This document shows, piece by piece, positions 26,257-36,162 of a DNA stretch of 64,000 nucleotides (within the stretch, counting starts at the first letter, position 1; every line of letters begins with the position of its first letter). Origin of the DNA: Stenotrophomonas nitritireducens (lineage in GTDB: Bacteria; Pseudomonadota; Gammaproteobacteria; Xanthomonadales; Xanthomonadaceae); assembly GCF_001700965.1 (NCBI RefSeq), contig NZ_CP016756.1, forward strand, positions 1,612,001 through 1,676,000, written 5' to 3'. A program made the translations under genes and the position numbers. A model generated the notes under the pieces. The model did not search any database. It was not told where the DNA came from and saw only the letters and a program-made list of their open reading frames with translations.

Positions 26257-26536
26257 ACTTTCCCCCTGAAGATTTGTGCCGGAAAAATGCCACGTTCTAG
26301 TCAGAAAGGCGTGATTGCACGGTCGCTTTCCAGATGTCTGTCACAAATTTGCAGCTGTTTGCATCGCGCTGTCTTACGTACGCCGCTAGAGTACCGGCTT
26401 CGCAAAATCTGACATTGCGAATACAGGGGAAAACCAGAAACCTTGGCGCTACGTTGCCTGAAAAGTGCAGCGAGCTTCCCCCTGTGCGCGCAGATTTTGC
26501 CAAGGCGGCTATGCCAGGGGAGATGCCGTAACACCG

Positions 26537-27001
26537 ATGTTCCAGTTCGATACTTCCAACCTGCTGCCCAGAACCATCACGATCCTCGTCACGCTTTGCG
26601 GCGTTGCCGCCCTGTCATGGCAGGCGCGCCAGCTCTATCTGCAGATGAGCCAGCTGCCGGCCAGCGCCAGTGCGGCCCCCGTGCGCATGCCCAGCCTGTC
26701 GCCGCAGATGCTGCAACGGCTGTTCGGCAGCGCCCCCGTTGCCAGCGCCGCCGACCTGCAGGGCGCGCAGCTGCAGGGCTGCATCGTCGCGGCCGATCCA
26801 CTGCAATCGCAGGCATTGATCCACATCGAAGGCCAGGGTGCGGTCAACGTGTACACCGGCGAGGAATTCCTGCCCGGCGTGGTGCTGCAGCAGGTTGCGC
26901 ATGACCATGTGCTGTTCAGCCGCAATGGCGGCAGCGGCAGGCTCGATTTCCCCAGCGCGCCCAGCGGCACCGGCGAGTTGGCTGCAGGCGTCGCCGAATG
27001 A
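26537..27001 (+). CDS. gspC: Type II secretion protein GspC-like (XpsN type)
   Basis: 154 residues from ATG 26537. A single transmembrane helix (TITILVTLCGVAALSWQA, about 13-30), a linker, and one HR domain (about 75-140: LQGCIVAADPLQSQALIHIE, VNVYTGEEFLPGVVLQQVAHDHVLFSRNG). GspC connects the inner-membrane platform to the secretin through the HR domain. It has no PDZ domain, as in the short Xanthomonas XpsN. The stop overlaps the gspD start (ATGA). Confidence 0.88.
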   Translation: MFQFDTSNLLPRTITILVTLCGVAALSWQARQLYLQMSQLPASASAAPVRMPSLSPQMLQRLFGSAPVASAADLQGAQLQGCIVAADPLQSQALIHIEGQGAVNVYTGEEFLPGVVLQQVAHDHVLFSRNGGSGRLDFPSAPSGTGELAAGVAE

Positions 27002-28917
27002 TCACCTTCCCTGCGCGCATTGCGCTGCACCGCTTCGTGTTGCTGGCCACGCTGCTGCTTGCGCCATTGGCTATCAGGGCCGCGCCGGCCAGCGATGCCC
27101 CACAGCAATGGAGCATCAACATGAAGGACACGGACATCCGCGACTTCATTGGTGCGGTGGCCAACATCACCGGCGACACCTTGATCATCGACCCGCGTGT
27201 CACCGGTGAAGTCAGCGTCACCACCCAGGAGCCGATGAGTCTTCCGGAAGTGCGGCGCCTGTTCCTTTCGGTGATGACGATCCACGGCTTTGCGGTGATC
27301 GAGGAAGACACCCAGACCCGCGTGGTTCCCAATGACGAGGCGCACGTGTTTGCCGATGGCCGCGGCCGTGGCCCGGATGCGATCGAAACCCGCGTGCTCA
27401 CGGTGCAGCACAACGTCGCCACCGAGCTGCTGCCGATGCTGCGCCCGCTGGTGCCGGCCAATGCGCACCTGGCCGCGGTGCCCACCTCCAATTCGCTGAT
27501 CATCAGCGACCGGCGCGGCAACATCGCCCGCATCGAGGCACTGCTGCGGCAGCTGGATGCGCCCAAGCTGCATGGCCATGCCGACTACGAAGTGCGGTTC
27601 GCCAGCGTGGAGAACCTGCAGAAGCTGCTGCAGGCCAGCCTTGGCGCGACCAGCGCAGGCGCGGCCACCAAGGTACTGGCCGACACCCGCACCAACCGCC
27701 TGCTGATCTTCGGCCCGGAACAGGCCCGCCAGCGATTGCTGGAGCTGGCGCGCTCGCTGGACGTGGATGCACCACGTTCCACCACCACTCAGGTGATCCG
27801 CCTGCAGCACGGTGATGCCAAACAGATGGCGCAGACCCTGGGCGCGATCGGCGATTCGATCAAGCAGGAGGGCGATGACAAGCAGACCCAGACCGGCACC
27901 CTCATCCGCGCCGATGAAAGCCTCAATGCAGTCGTCATCCACGCCAAGCCCGAAATGCTGCAGGTACTGACCGACATCGTCCGGCAGCTGGACATCCCGC
28001 GCTCGCAGGTATTGGTGGAAGCGGCCATCGTCGAGATCTCCGGCGACATCGAAGACGCACTCGGCGTGCAGTGGGCGCTGGATGGCGGCTCGCGCAGCAA
28101 TGGCGTGGGTGGGGTCAACTACAACAACACCGGGCTGTCGATCGGCACCCTGCTCAGCTCGCTGGCCGCCGGCACACCGCCGACATCGCTGCCGTCCGGC
28201 GCCATTCTCGGCATCGGCAACAGTAACTTCGGTGCGCTGGTGACGGCGCTGTCGACCAACTCCAAGAACAACCTGCTGTCCACGCCGACCCTGCTGACCC
28301 TGGACCACGAACCGGCGGAGATTCTGGTCGGCCAGAACGTGCCATTCCAGACCGGTTCGTATACCACCACCGGCGATGGCACCAGCAATCCGTTCACCAC
28401 CATCCAGCGCCAGGACATCGGCGTGACCTTGAAGGTGACGCCACACATCAACCAGGGCGGCACGCTGCGGCTGGAGATCGAACAGGAGATCTCTTCGCTG
28501 GCGGCAACGCCCAGCGGCATCACCCTGTCAGATGTGATCACCAACAAGCGCTCGATCAAGAGCACCATCCTGGCCAACGATGGGCAGGTGATCGTGCTCG
28601 GCGGCCTGATCCAGGATGACGTCACCCATACCCGCGCCAGCGTGCCCTTGCTCGGCAGCATCCCCGGCCTGGGCAGGTTGTTCAGCTCCACCAGCGACAC
28701 CCGGGTCAAACGCAACCTGATGGTGTTCCTGCGCCCGACCGTGATCCTGGGCCAGAGCGCGGCCAGCGACATGAGCGAACGCAAATATCTGGATCTTCGC
28801 GAAGCGCCCAGCGCGCGCGGCAAGTACGCCAATCCTTTACCTCCCTCGCCCGCACAGCTGTTCGATCGCAGCCAGGGAGCTTCTGAACGCGGCAGCGCGC
28901 GGACACCCGACCGCTGA
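26998..28917 (+). CDS. gspD: Type II secretion secretin GspD (XpsD)
   Basis: 639 residues with signal peptide (FVLLATLLLAPLAIRA). N0 domain QQWSINMKDTDIRDFIGAVANITGDTLIIDPRVTG, then three N-type repeats (for example VLTVQHNVATELLPMLRPLV, VRFASVENLQKLLQASLG, VIRLQHGDAKQMAQTL) and the secretin barrel (SNFGALVTALSTNSKNNLLSTPTLLTLDHEPAEILVGQNVPF; VTLKVTPHINQGGTLRLEIEQEIS; VIVLGGLIQDDVTHTRASVPLLGSIPGLGRLF). It forms the outer-membrane exit channel. The C-tail after the barrel is short; no pilotin gene is evident nearby. Confidence 0.96.
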   Translation: MITFPARIALHRFVLLATLLLAPLAIRAAPASDAPQQWSINMKDTDIRDFIGAVANITGDTLIIDPRVTGEVSVTTQEPMSLPEVRRLFLSVMTIHGFAVIEEDTQTRVVPNDEAHVFADGRGRGPDAIETRVLTVQHNVATELLPMLRPLVPANAHLAAVPTSNSLIISDRRGNIARIEALLRQLDAPKLHGHADYEVRFASVENLQKLLQASLGATSAGAATKVLADTRTNRLLIFGPEQARQRLLELARSLDVDAPRSTTTQVIRLQHGDAKQMAQTLGAIGDSIKQEGDDKQTQTGTLIRADESLNAVVIHAKPEMLQVLTDIVRQLDIPRSQVLVEAAIVEISGDIEDALGVQWALDGGSRSNGVGGVNYNNTGLSIGTLLSSLAAGTPPTSLPSGAILGIGNSNFGALVTALSTNSKNNLLSTPTLLTLDHEPAEILVGQNVPFQTGSYTTTGDGTSNPFTTIQRQDIGVTLKVTPHINQGGTLRLEIEQEISSLAATPSGITLSDVITNKRSIKSTILANDGQVIVLGGLIQDDVTHTRASVPLLGSIPGLGRLFSSTSDTRVKRNLMVFLRPTVILGQSAASDMSERKYLDLREAPSARGKYANPLPPSPAQLFDRSQGASERGSARTPDR

Positions 28918-29008
28918 CACGTTCATCCATGGGCAGCACCGCAACCGGTTGGGGCCGGGGCGTGCTGTCCAGTTTCACCGCAATGGTTCAAAACAAGGGG
29001 AAAACTAC

Positions 29009-31915
29009 TTGAACAACGCAATCAACCTGCGTGCGCTCGCGCTGGCATTGAGCATGGTAATGCTCGCATCCTGCGACAAAAGTGACGCACCAACCGACAA
29101 GAACAATGGCGGCAGCACCGGTGGCGATACGTCCACGCCGGTGGTGCCAGGCCCGCCCACCGGGGGCGGCGACAGCGACGGCAACGGCGACACCGGCTTC
29201 GGCGACGACATCGACGTCGGCGGCTCGGGCGGCGATGGTGATGGCACCGAAAACGGCGGCCAGGAAGGTGGCGGCGGAAGTGGCGAAGGTGGCAATGTCG
29301 ACCCACCGGTGCCGCCGGTTCCGACAACGCCCGAACCCACCCCCACGCCGACCGATCCGTACCCGGAGCCGACCTCGGCGCGCTACGACGAAGTGGACCT
29401 CAAGGGCTTCTACGACATCGATGCCAGCGGCGCGGTGCGCGCGGTACGCAATGATCTGGTCGGCTCGCTGCCGGCGATGATCCAGTTCGGCCAGAGCCAC
29501 ACGGTCGACCCCAGCGGCAATGAAGCCAAGAACATGCCGCGCCTGACCACCGAGCGCGAAGCGCTGCTGCTGGTCACCCCGGATCCCTCGCTGAAGGATA
29601 TCGACGCACTCAATGTGACGGTCTCGGTGGATGGCACGGTGATGGGCACCGCGACACTGCTGCATCCCAATTCCATGTACCGCTCGGACTACAACAACAC
29701 CGACGGTCGCCCCGACTACAACTATTCCCGCCGCGCCTGGACCATGCGCCTGCCGTGGGATTGGGTGAAGCCGGGCATGAGCCTGGACATCACCGACGAC
29801 AAGGCACGCAGTGGCAGCCTTGCCGCCGACAAGATTGATTTCGGTGCGCCGGCCGAATTGGTGGTGCACAACATCCGACTGGGCATGCTCACCGACCCGC
29901 CGGCCGAGAGCGATGCGTTCTGGCTGCTGAAAAACCCCGAACAGGGCGCCGCGGATTACTTCCAGACCATCCCGGCTGCACGCATGACCGTGGCCTATTA
30001 CGAGCCGATGAAGCTGGGCAAGGTGATGGTCGCCAACGGCACCATCTACGACACCGCCAGTACCGGTGAAGGTGGCGTCTATGCCGGTGACATGCGCGAG
30101 AACACCGGCAAGTCCACGGTCAGCGTCGGCATCAACCTGGCCAACTTCGGCGCTACCGCGTCCGGCATGGCCGGGCAGTCACAGCCGCAGTGGTTCCAGA
30201 ACGTGGTGGCGCACCACGCCGTCGGCATGTACAGCAACGGCAAGCAGAGCCATGGCCTGAGCGGCGGCAACGGCATGCTGACGCTGTACTCCACCAGCGG
30301 CAATGAATTCAGCCACGAGATCGGCCATCACTACGGGCTGGGCCACTATCCGGGCCAATCCGGCGACAACTACTTCCTGTCCGGCCACCACCACGACAGC
30401 GGCTGGGGCTATATCGCCTACCGCAAGCGCATGCGTGCCAACTTCCATTGGCGGCAGGCCAAGAACGGCGCCCTGAACGGCATGCCGATCTATGACGACA
30501 CCTACAGCTTTGCCGCCGACGCCATGGCCGGCGGTGGTTTCTCCAGCGCACTGTCGCGCTACACCCACTACACCGGCTACAGCACCAAGATCGCGATCCA
30601 GCCGCGCCTGAACAAGCCGGTGCCCTCGCAGAGCTCGGTCACCGGCTACCTCGGCTGGAATGCCACTACCCGCAGAATGGAACCGGTGACCGGCAAGGTG
30701 CCGACCAACAAGGAGTTGTTCTTCAATTCGCCGGACGGCAATTACCTCAAGCCACGGCTGGTGGGGGCACCGGTGTTCACCGTTCTCGGCGGTTACGACC
30801 CCAGCACCGGCAAGGCCCTGCTGTACCCGGCGTTCCGTGGCAACTGGGGCAATGTGTTCGACCTGCCGACGCCGATCGACAACGCCAGCACCCGCCAATG
30901 CTGGTTGCAGGTGAGCTTTGCCGGTGGCAGCAGCAAGCGTATTGCAGTAGCCCCCACCGTGCTGCAGACCAACTCGGTCAACAAGCTGCATATCAACCTG
31001 GCCCAGGCCGACAACCCGCAGCAGGCCAGCCTGCAATGCCAGGAACCCGGGGCTGCCGCCAGTACGCTGGCAACGATGAGCTTCCCGCAGAACCTGGCAC
31101 CGATGAAGGCGCCGGTGGTGGTCGGCAAGGAGGCCGGTTACAGCGCCCTACGTGCGGTGGAAATGCCGGAGCTGGACCAGTTGTTGGTCGCAGCCGGTGG
31201 CAAGCCGCTGGTCAACCTCGGTGGCCGCGGCAACCTGTTGTATGCCAGCTGGGGCAACAACCCCACCGGCCTGTCCGCCGAGGCCAAGCAGGTGCGTGAT
31301 GCCTACATCGCCCAGGAGAACAAGGCCACCCGCCTCAACCGCTGGATGAACCGCTACCGCAGTGATCTGCAGGGCAGCAACAACACCGCCGCGGTGAATG
31401 CACTCAAGGCCTTGCTGGACACGTTGGGCCTGCGCCAGACGCCACTGCTGCCGGCCGCGCAGCCGATGCTGGTCACCAACAGCAAGCATTGCCTGAAGAC
31501 CGAGCAGGTGGATGGCAAGCCTGCGGTCTACATCGCCGATGCCAGCACCTGCACCGGTGCCGACAACGAGCTGTGGATGGCCGACCTGCGCGGCGCCATC
31601 CACAGTGCGGCCAACCCTGCGCTGTGCCTGGCCGGCAACGGTGGCAACAACGGCGCGGTGACCTTGACCACCTGTGATCGCACCCTGGATGCGCAGATGT
31701 TCGACCTGAGCGCGCTGCCGAAGATCGGCCGCAACAACAGCTGCCTCGATCTGTCCGGCGGCTTCCTCACCAACGGCCGCGGCAAGCTGATCACCTACTC
31801 GTGCACCAACGGCGTCAACCAGCGCTGGAACGGGCTCAGCGCCAACGACAACGCGCTGCTGACGCTGCTCAGCCCCAACAACCTGGTTGTGCTGCGCGGC
31901 TTGAACATCCCGTAA
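29009..31915 (+). CDS. Secreted M66 (StcE/dictomallein)-like zinc metalloprotease lipoprotein with C-terminal ricin-type lectin domain
   Basis: 968 residues from TTG 29009 (AAGGGG eight bases upstream). Signal peptide ends in lipobox MLASC (Cys22); +2 is Asp, as in PulA and SslE, lipoproteins exported by type II systems. A Gly/Asp/Pro/Thr-rich linker (about 25-130) follows, then the catalytic region with zinc motif HEIGHHYGLGH (His436, His440, His446), the M66 form HExGHxxGLGH. The C-terminal region (about 815-960) has ricin-B-like repeats (SKHCLKTEQVDG, NPALCLAGNGGNNGAVTL, NSCLDLSGG, NQRWNG), likely sugar binding. StcE relatives cut mucin-type glycoproteins; that role is inference. It lies 91 bases after gspD. 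Confidence 0.85.
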   Translation: MNNAINLRALALALSMVMLASCDKSDAPTDKNNGGSTGGDTSTPVVPGPPTGGGDSDGNGDTGFGDDIDVGGSGGDGDGTENGGQEGGGGSGEGGNVDPPVPPVPTTPEPTPTPTDPYPEPTSARYDEVDLKGFYDIDASGAVRAVRNDLVGSLPAMIQFGQSHTVDPSGNEAKNMPRLTTEREALLLVTPDPSLKDIDALNVTVSVDGTVMGTATLLHPNSMYRSDYNNTDGRPDYNYSRRAWTMRLPWDWVKPGMSLDITDDKARSGSLAADKIDFGAPAELVVHNIRLGMLTDPPAESDAFWLLKNPEQGAADYFQTIPAARMTVAYYEPMKLGKVMVANGTIYDTASTGEGGVYAGDMRENTGKSTVSVGINLANFGATASGMAGQSQPQWFQNVVAHHAVGMYSNGKQSHGLSGGNGMLTLYSTSGNEFSHEIGHHYGLGHYPGQSGDNYFLSGHHHDSGWGYIAYRKRMRANFHWRQAKNGALNGMPIYDDTYSFAADAMAGGGFSSALSRYTHYTGYSTKIAIQPRLNKPVPSQSSVTGYLGWNATTRRMEPVTGKVPTNKELFFNSPDGNYLKPRLVGAPVFTVLGGYDPSTGKALLYPAFRGNWGNVFDLPTPIDNASTRQCWLQVSFAGGSSKRIAVAPTVLQTNSVNKLHINLAQADNPQQASLQCQEPGAAASTLATMSFPQNLAPMKAPVVVGKEAGYSALRAVEMPELDQLLVAAGGKPLVNLGGRGNLLYASWGNNPTGLSAEAKQVRDAYIAQENKATRLNRWMNRYRSDLQGSNNTAAVNALKALLDTLGLRQTPLLPAAQPMLVTNSKHCLKTEQVDGKPAVYIADASTCTGADNELWMADLRGAIHSAANPALCLAGNGGNNGAVTLTTCDRTLDAQMFDLSALPKIGRNNSCLDLSGGFLTNGRGKLITYSCTNGVNQRWNGLSANDNALLTLLSPNNLVVLRGLNIP

Positions 31916-31961
31916 TCCGCAACTGCCCGGGGCCTCGTGCCCCGGGCTATCCATCCGCCAA

Positions 31962-32516
31962 ATGAAGCCACCCATTCCTGCCCTGCCGCTGCTCACCTGG
32001 TTCGCCATCGTGGCGTGCTGCAGCCAAGGCAATACCGCCATCGCGCAACAGCCTGATGCCGCGGGGCAACGCCCGCCGCTGTACGCCGCCAGCGCCAGCC
32101 CGCCACTGCGCCTGCTGGCCACCTTCGTGCACCCACAGGCCGAGCGCTCGCTGGCGGTGGTGCAACCGACCGGCTCGGCATCGCAAACACTGCATATCGG
32201 CCAGGACATAGCCACTGGACTGCGCGTACACGCCATCGCCCGCGACCATATCGTGCTCGCCCGTGGCACCCAGTTGTCGACTCTGCGCCTGCTCGGCCAG
32301 GGCGCGGCCCGCAGGCAACCAGCGCGCGTACCCACCGCAACCGCCACAGCTGCAGCCAAGGCAGAACCCTCACCCACATCCTCCGGCGCTGCGCTGCTGC
32401 GTGCCGACTCGATCGAAACCGTACGCGCGGCCTGCGGCAACCCCGCGATGATGGCCGCCCTGCCCGACGCGCAGAAGGCTGAGCTGGGCGCATTGGGATT
32501 GTGTAATCCATCCTGA
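31962..32516 (+). CDS. Periplasmic/lipoprotein with GspC HR-like domain
   Basis: 184 residues. N-terminal signal (PLLTWFAIVACCSQGNTAIA) may be cut at a lipobox (IVAC) or after AIA. Residues about 48-110 (LLATFVHPQAERSLAVVQ, TLHIGQDIATGLRVHAIARDHIVLARG) follow the pattern of the GspC HR domain encoded 5 kb upstream: G-x-D/E-I/F, then G-V/L, then A-x-DH-I/V-L/V-x-R. A Thr/Ala/Pro linker and a Cys-containing tail (AACGNPAMMAALPDAQKAELGALGLCNPS) follow. It could be a GspC-like adaptor for the neighbouring protease. The family assignment is my inference from pattern, not search. Confidence 0.6.
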   Translation: MKPPIPALPLLTWFAIVACCSQGNTAIAQQPDAAGQRPPLYAASASPPLRLLATFVHPQAERSLAVVQPTGSASQTLHIGQDIATGLRVHAIARDHIVLARGTQLSTLRLLGQGAARRQPARVPTATATAAAKAEPSPTSSGAALLRADSIETVRAACGNPAMMAALPDAQKAELGALGLCNPS

Positions 32517-32601
32517 TCCACAGTGGCCAACGCCCATGCGATGGAAGATTCAGCACCGCAGCGCATACTGTTGGCTGGTCCCGCGTCCGATGATCATCCC
32601 G

Positions 32602-33048
32602 ATGAGCGACACCACCGCCGAACTGCTGCAGATTGCCTGCCCGCATTGCAATGCGATCAACCGTGTCCCGGCCGATCGTCTGTCCCAGGGGCCGTCCTGC
32701 GGCCGCTGTCACCAGGCCTTGTTCAACGCCACGCCAATTGCATTGAACGCCGCCGGCTTCGACGCGCATTCCAGCCGCTCACAGATTCCTTTGCTGGTGG
32801 ATTTCTGGGCCAGCTGGTGCCGGCCCTGTCTGCAGATGGCACCGGAGTTCGCCAAGGCCGCCGTGCAACTGGAACCACAGCTGCGCCTGGGCAAACTGGA
32901 CACCGAGGCAGAGCCGGCCATCGCCACCCGCTATGACATCCGCAGCATTCCCACGATGGTGCTGATCAAGGGTGGCCGCGAGATAGCCCGGCAGTCCGGC
33001 GCAATGCCCGCCAGCAGCATCGTGCAGTGGGCGCGCACCCACCTGTAG
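32602..33048 (+). CDS. trxC: Thioredoxin 2-like protein (TrxC type)
   Basis: 148 residues from ATG 32602; in-frame ATGs at 32590 and 32536 are less likely. N-terminal zinc ribbon with Cys13/16 (CPHC) and Cys33/36 (CGRC), then a thioredoxin domain with active site WCRPC (Cys73, Cys76) in LLVDFWASWCRPCLQM and the cis-Pro in SIPTMVLIKGG. TrxC reduces disulfides in the cytoplasm and is often oxidative-stress induced. The usual active site is WCGPC; Arg at this position is unusual and should change the redox potential. The TAG stop is supplied by the start of a SMAG element. Confidence 0.9.
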   Translation: MSDTTAELLQIACPHCNAINRVPADRLSQGPSCGRCHQALFNATPIALNAAGFDAHSSRSQIPLLVDFWASWCRPCLQMAPEFAKAAVQLEPQLRLGKLDTEAEPAIATRYDIRSIPTMVLIKGGREIARQSGAMPASSIVQWARTHL

Positions 33049-33185
33049 TGCCGAGCCATGCTCGGCAGCGGCCTCCCCAGCAATGCATCAGCCTGTAGGA
33101 ACGGCACTGTAGTGCCGAGCCATGCTCGGCAGAAGCCTTCCCAGCAATACATCCGCCTGGGTAGGAGCCGCGCAAGGCGCGAAAC
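33045..33185. repeat. Two SMAG elements and one REP palindrome
   Basis: GTAGTGCCGAGCCATGCTCG at 33045 and again at 33109 (same orientation, 64 bp apart), each ending CGGCAG, then GTAGGAGCCGCGCAAGGCGC at 33161-33185. The first copy overlaps the trxC stop codon. The stretch to 33265 holds CCCTCCCC-type low-complexity sequence and no gene. Confidence 0.85.
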
Positions 33186-33265
33186 CGACACCGTTTGACA
33201 GGCCCCAAAAGCACCCCTCCCCAACCCTCCCCTTGCCTGCGGCAAAGGGAGGGAGCAAGGCAAAA

Positions 33266-33293
33266 CAAAACCCCGCCTTGCGGCGGGGTTTTG
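33266..33293. terminator. Terminator after groEL
   Basis: AAAACCCCGCC-TTGC-GGCGGGGTTTT hairpin, 34 bases past the groEL stop on the minus strand. A and T runs on both sides allow use from either direction, so it may also stop the trxC transcript. Confidence 0.88.
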
Positions 33294-33326
33294 TGTACTA
33301 CAAGCAGCGGTGAGGCTGCGGCGGAC

Positions 33327-35033
<1,707 letters not shown>

Positions 35034-35058
35034 TTACAGGAACAGGCAGCGCGGCAGC

Positions 35059-35346
35059 TCAGCCGATGACGGCAAGCACGTCGTCTTCGCGCAGCACCTT
35101 GTACTCGACGCCTTCGGCCTTGTAGGACGAACCGGCGTACTGGCCGTAGATGACCTTGTCGCCAACCTTCAGCGACGGGGCGCGCACCGAACCGTTGTCC
35201 AGCGGCTTGCCCGGGCCCACGGCCACGACTTCACCCTTGGTGGACTTTTCCTTGGCCGAATCCGGGATCAGGATGCCGCCGGCGGAAACTTCGTCGGCTT
35301 CGATCGGCTTGACCACAACGCGGTCGTGAAGCGGCTTGATGCTCAT
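35059..35346 (-). CDS. groS: Co-chaperonin GroES (Hsp10)
   Basis: 95 residues from ATG 35346: [20 protein letters not shown] at the start, the mobile loop [20 protein letters not shown] (about 21-40), roof loop and the C-terminal [14 protein letters not shown]. It caps the GroEL cavity. A heat-shock promoter lies about 115 bases upstream; no CIRCE inverted repeat (HrcA site) is seen in that gap. Confidence 0.97.
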   Translation of the reverse strand: MSIKPLHDRVVVKPIEADEVSAGGILIPDSAKEKSTKGEVVAVGPGKPLDNGSVRAPSLKVGDKVIYGQYAGSSYKAEGVEYKVLREDDVLAVIG

Positions 35347-35458
35347 GAAAGACCTCTTAAGTAATTGATTGGCCTGAAATTCCGGCGACACCAGCGGTAA
35401 AACCCAGGGGATGCCGGCATCACGCGTAAAAAGACCCGTCACAACGGGCTTGTCTGGG

Positions 35459-35486
35459 AGATGGGGCTGGCTGGGGGCCTTTCAAG
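35459..35486 (-). promoter_or_regulatory. Sigma-32 (RpoH) promoter of groESL
   Basis: On the minus strand CTTGAAA (35480-35486), a 13-bp spacer, then CCCCATCT (35459-35466): a near-perfect match to the heat-shock consensus, 113 bases upstream of groES. The remaining gap to cutA holds a TGACA-ACGA-TGTCA palindrome (35775-35788), possibly linked to cutA. Confidence 0.88.
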
Positions 35487-35835
35487 GGCCGGCCGGCAAA
35501 TTGATTGGCGCAGTTGCCGCGGGCCCAGCCGCACGCAGAGAGCCTTTGCAACCACACACCTTCCGTCCTGTGGTCACCACCGCCGGCGATGGAGGCGTAT
35601 GCGAACGGAACGGCCTTGGCGCCCACATTTCTGCTGCTTGCCCGATGCAGCCGTGCACGGCTGAGCCAATTTGCAACGGGGGCATCGTCGACAACAACCT
35701 GGTCGTACAAACGTCAGCATCTCTTCTCGGATGAGCGAACGCCGAAAACGTGACTGATCGCAAGTTACAATTGATGACAACGATGTCAACACTTCCAACT
35801 GAAAGTGCCACAAGCGCTTCTGCGACAATGGCCGG

Positions 35836-36159
35836 ATGGACGTAAGACTGGTCTTCTGCACCTGCCCTGACAGCAAAAGCGCGCAGGCGCTGGCTCACCA
35901 TCTGGTGGGGCAGCGTCTGGCTGCCTGTGTGAACTTGTTGCCCGCCATGCGGTCTGTGTACCGCTGGCAGGGGCAGATTGAACAAGCTGAAGAGATTCAG
36001 CTCGTTATCAAGACCTGCGTTGATCGGTTGGATGCCTTGAGCGCCGCGATCAGGCTGCACCACCCCTATGAATTGCCGGAGATCGTGGCGATCTCCCCCA
36101 GCGCCGGCTTGCCGGCGTATCTGGACTGGATCCGGGCACAGACCCGGGAGGAAACATAA
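35836..36159 (+). CDS. cutA: Divalent-cation tolerance protein CutA
   Basis: 107 residues, the usual CutA1 length. RLVFCTCPDSKSAQALAHHLVGQRLAACVNLLP and SVYRWQGQIEQAEEIQLVIKT are the family core, and HPYELPEIVAISPSAGLPAYLDWI the conserved C-terminus. CutA1 is a trimeric ferredoxin-fold protein linked to copper tolerance in E. coli, where it also neighbours dsbD. Only three bases separate its stop from dsbD, so the two form an operon with the tlpA-like gene. Confidence 0.95.
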   Translation: MDVRLVFCTCPDSKSAQALAHHLVGQRLAACVNLLPAMRSVYRWQGQIEQAEEIQLVIKTCVDRLDALSAAIRLHHPYELPEIVAISPSAGLPAYLDWIRAQTREET

Positions 36160-36162
36160 TTA

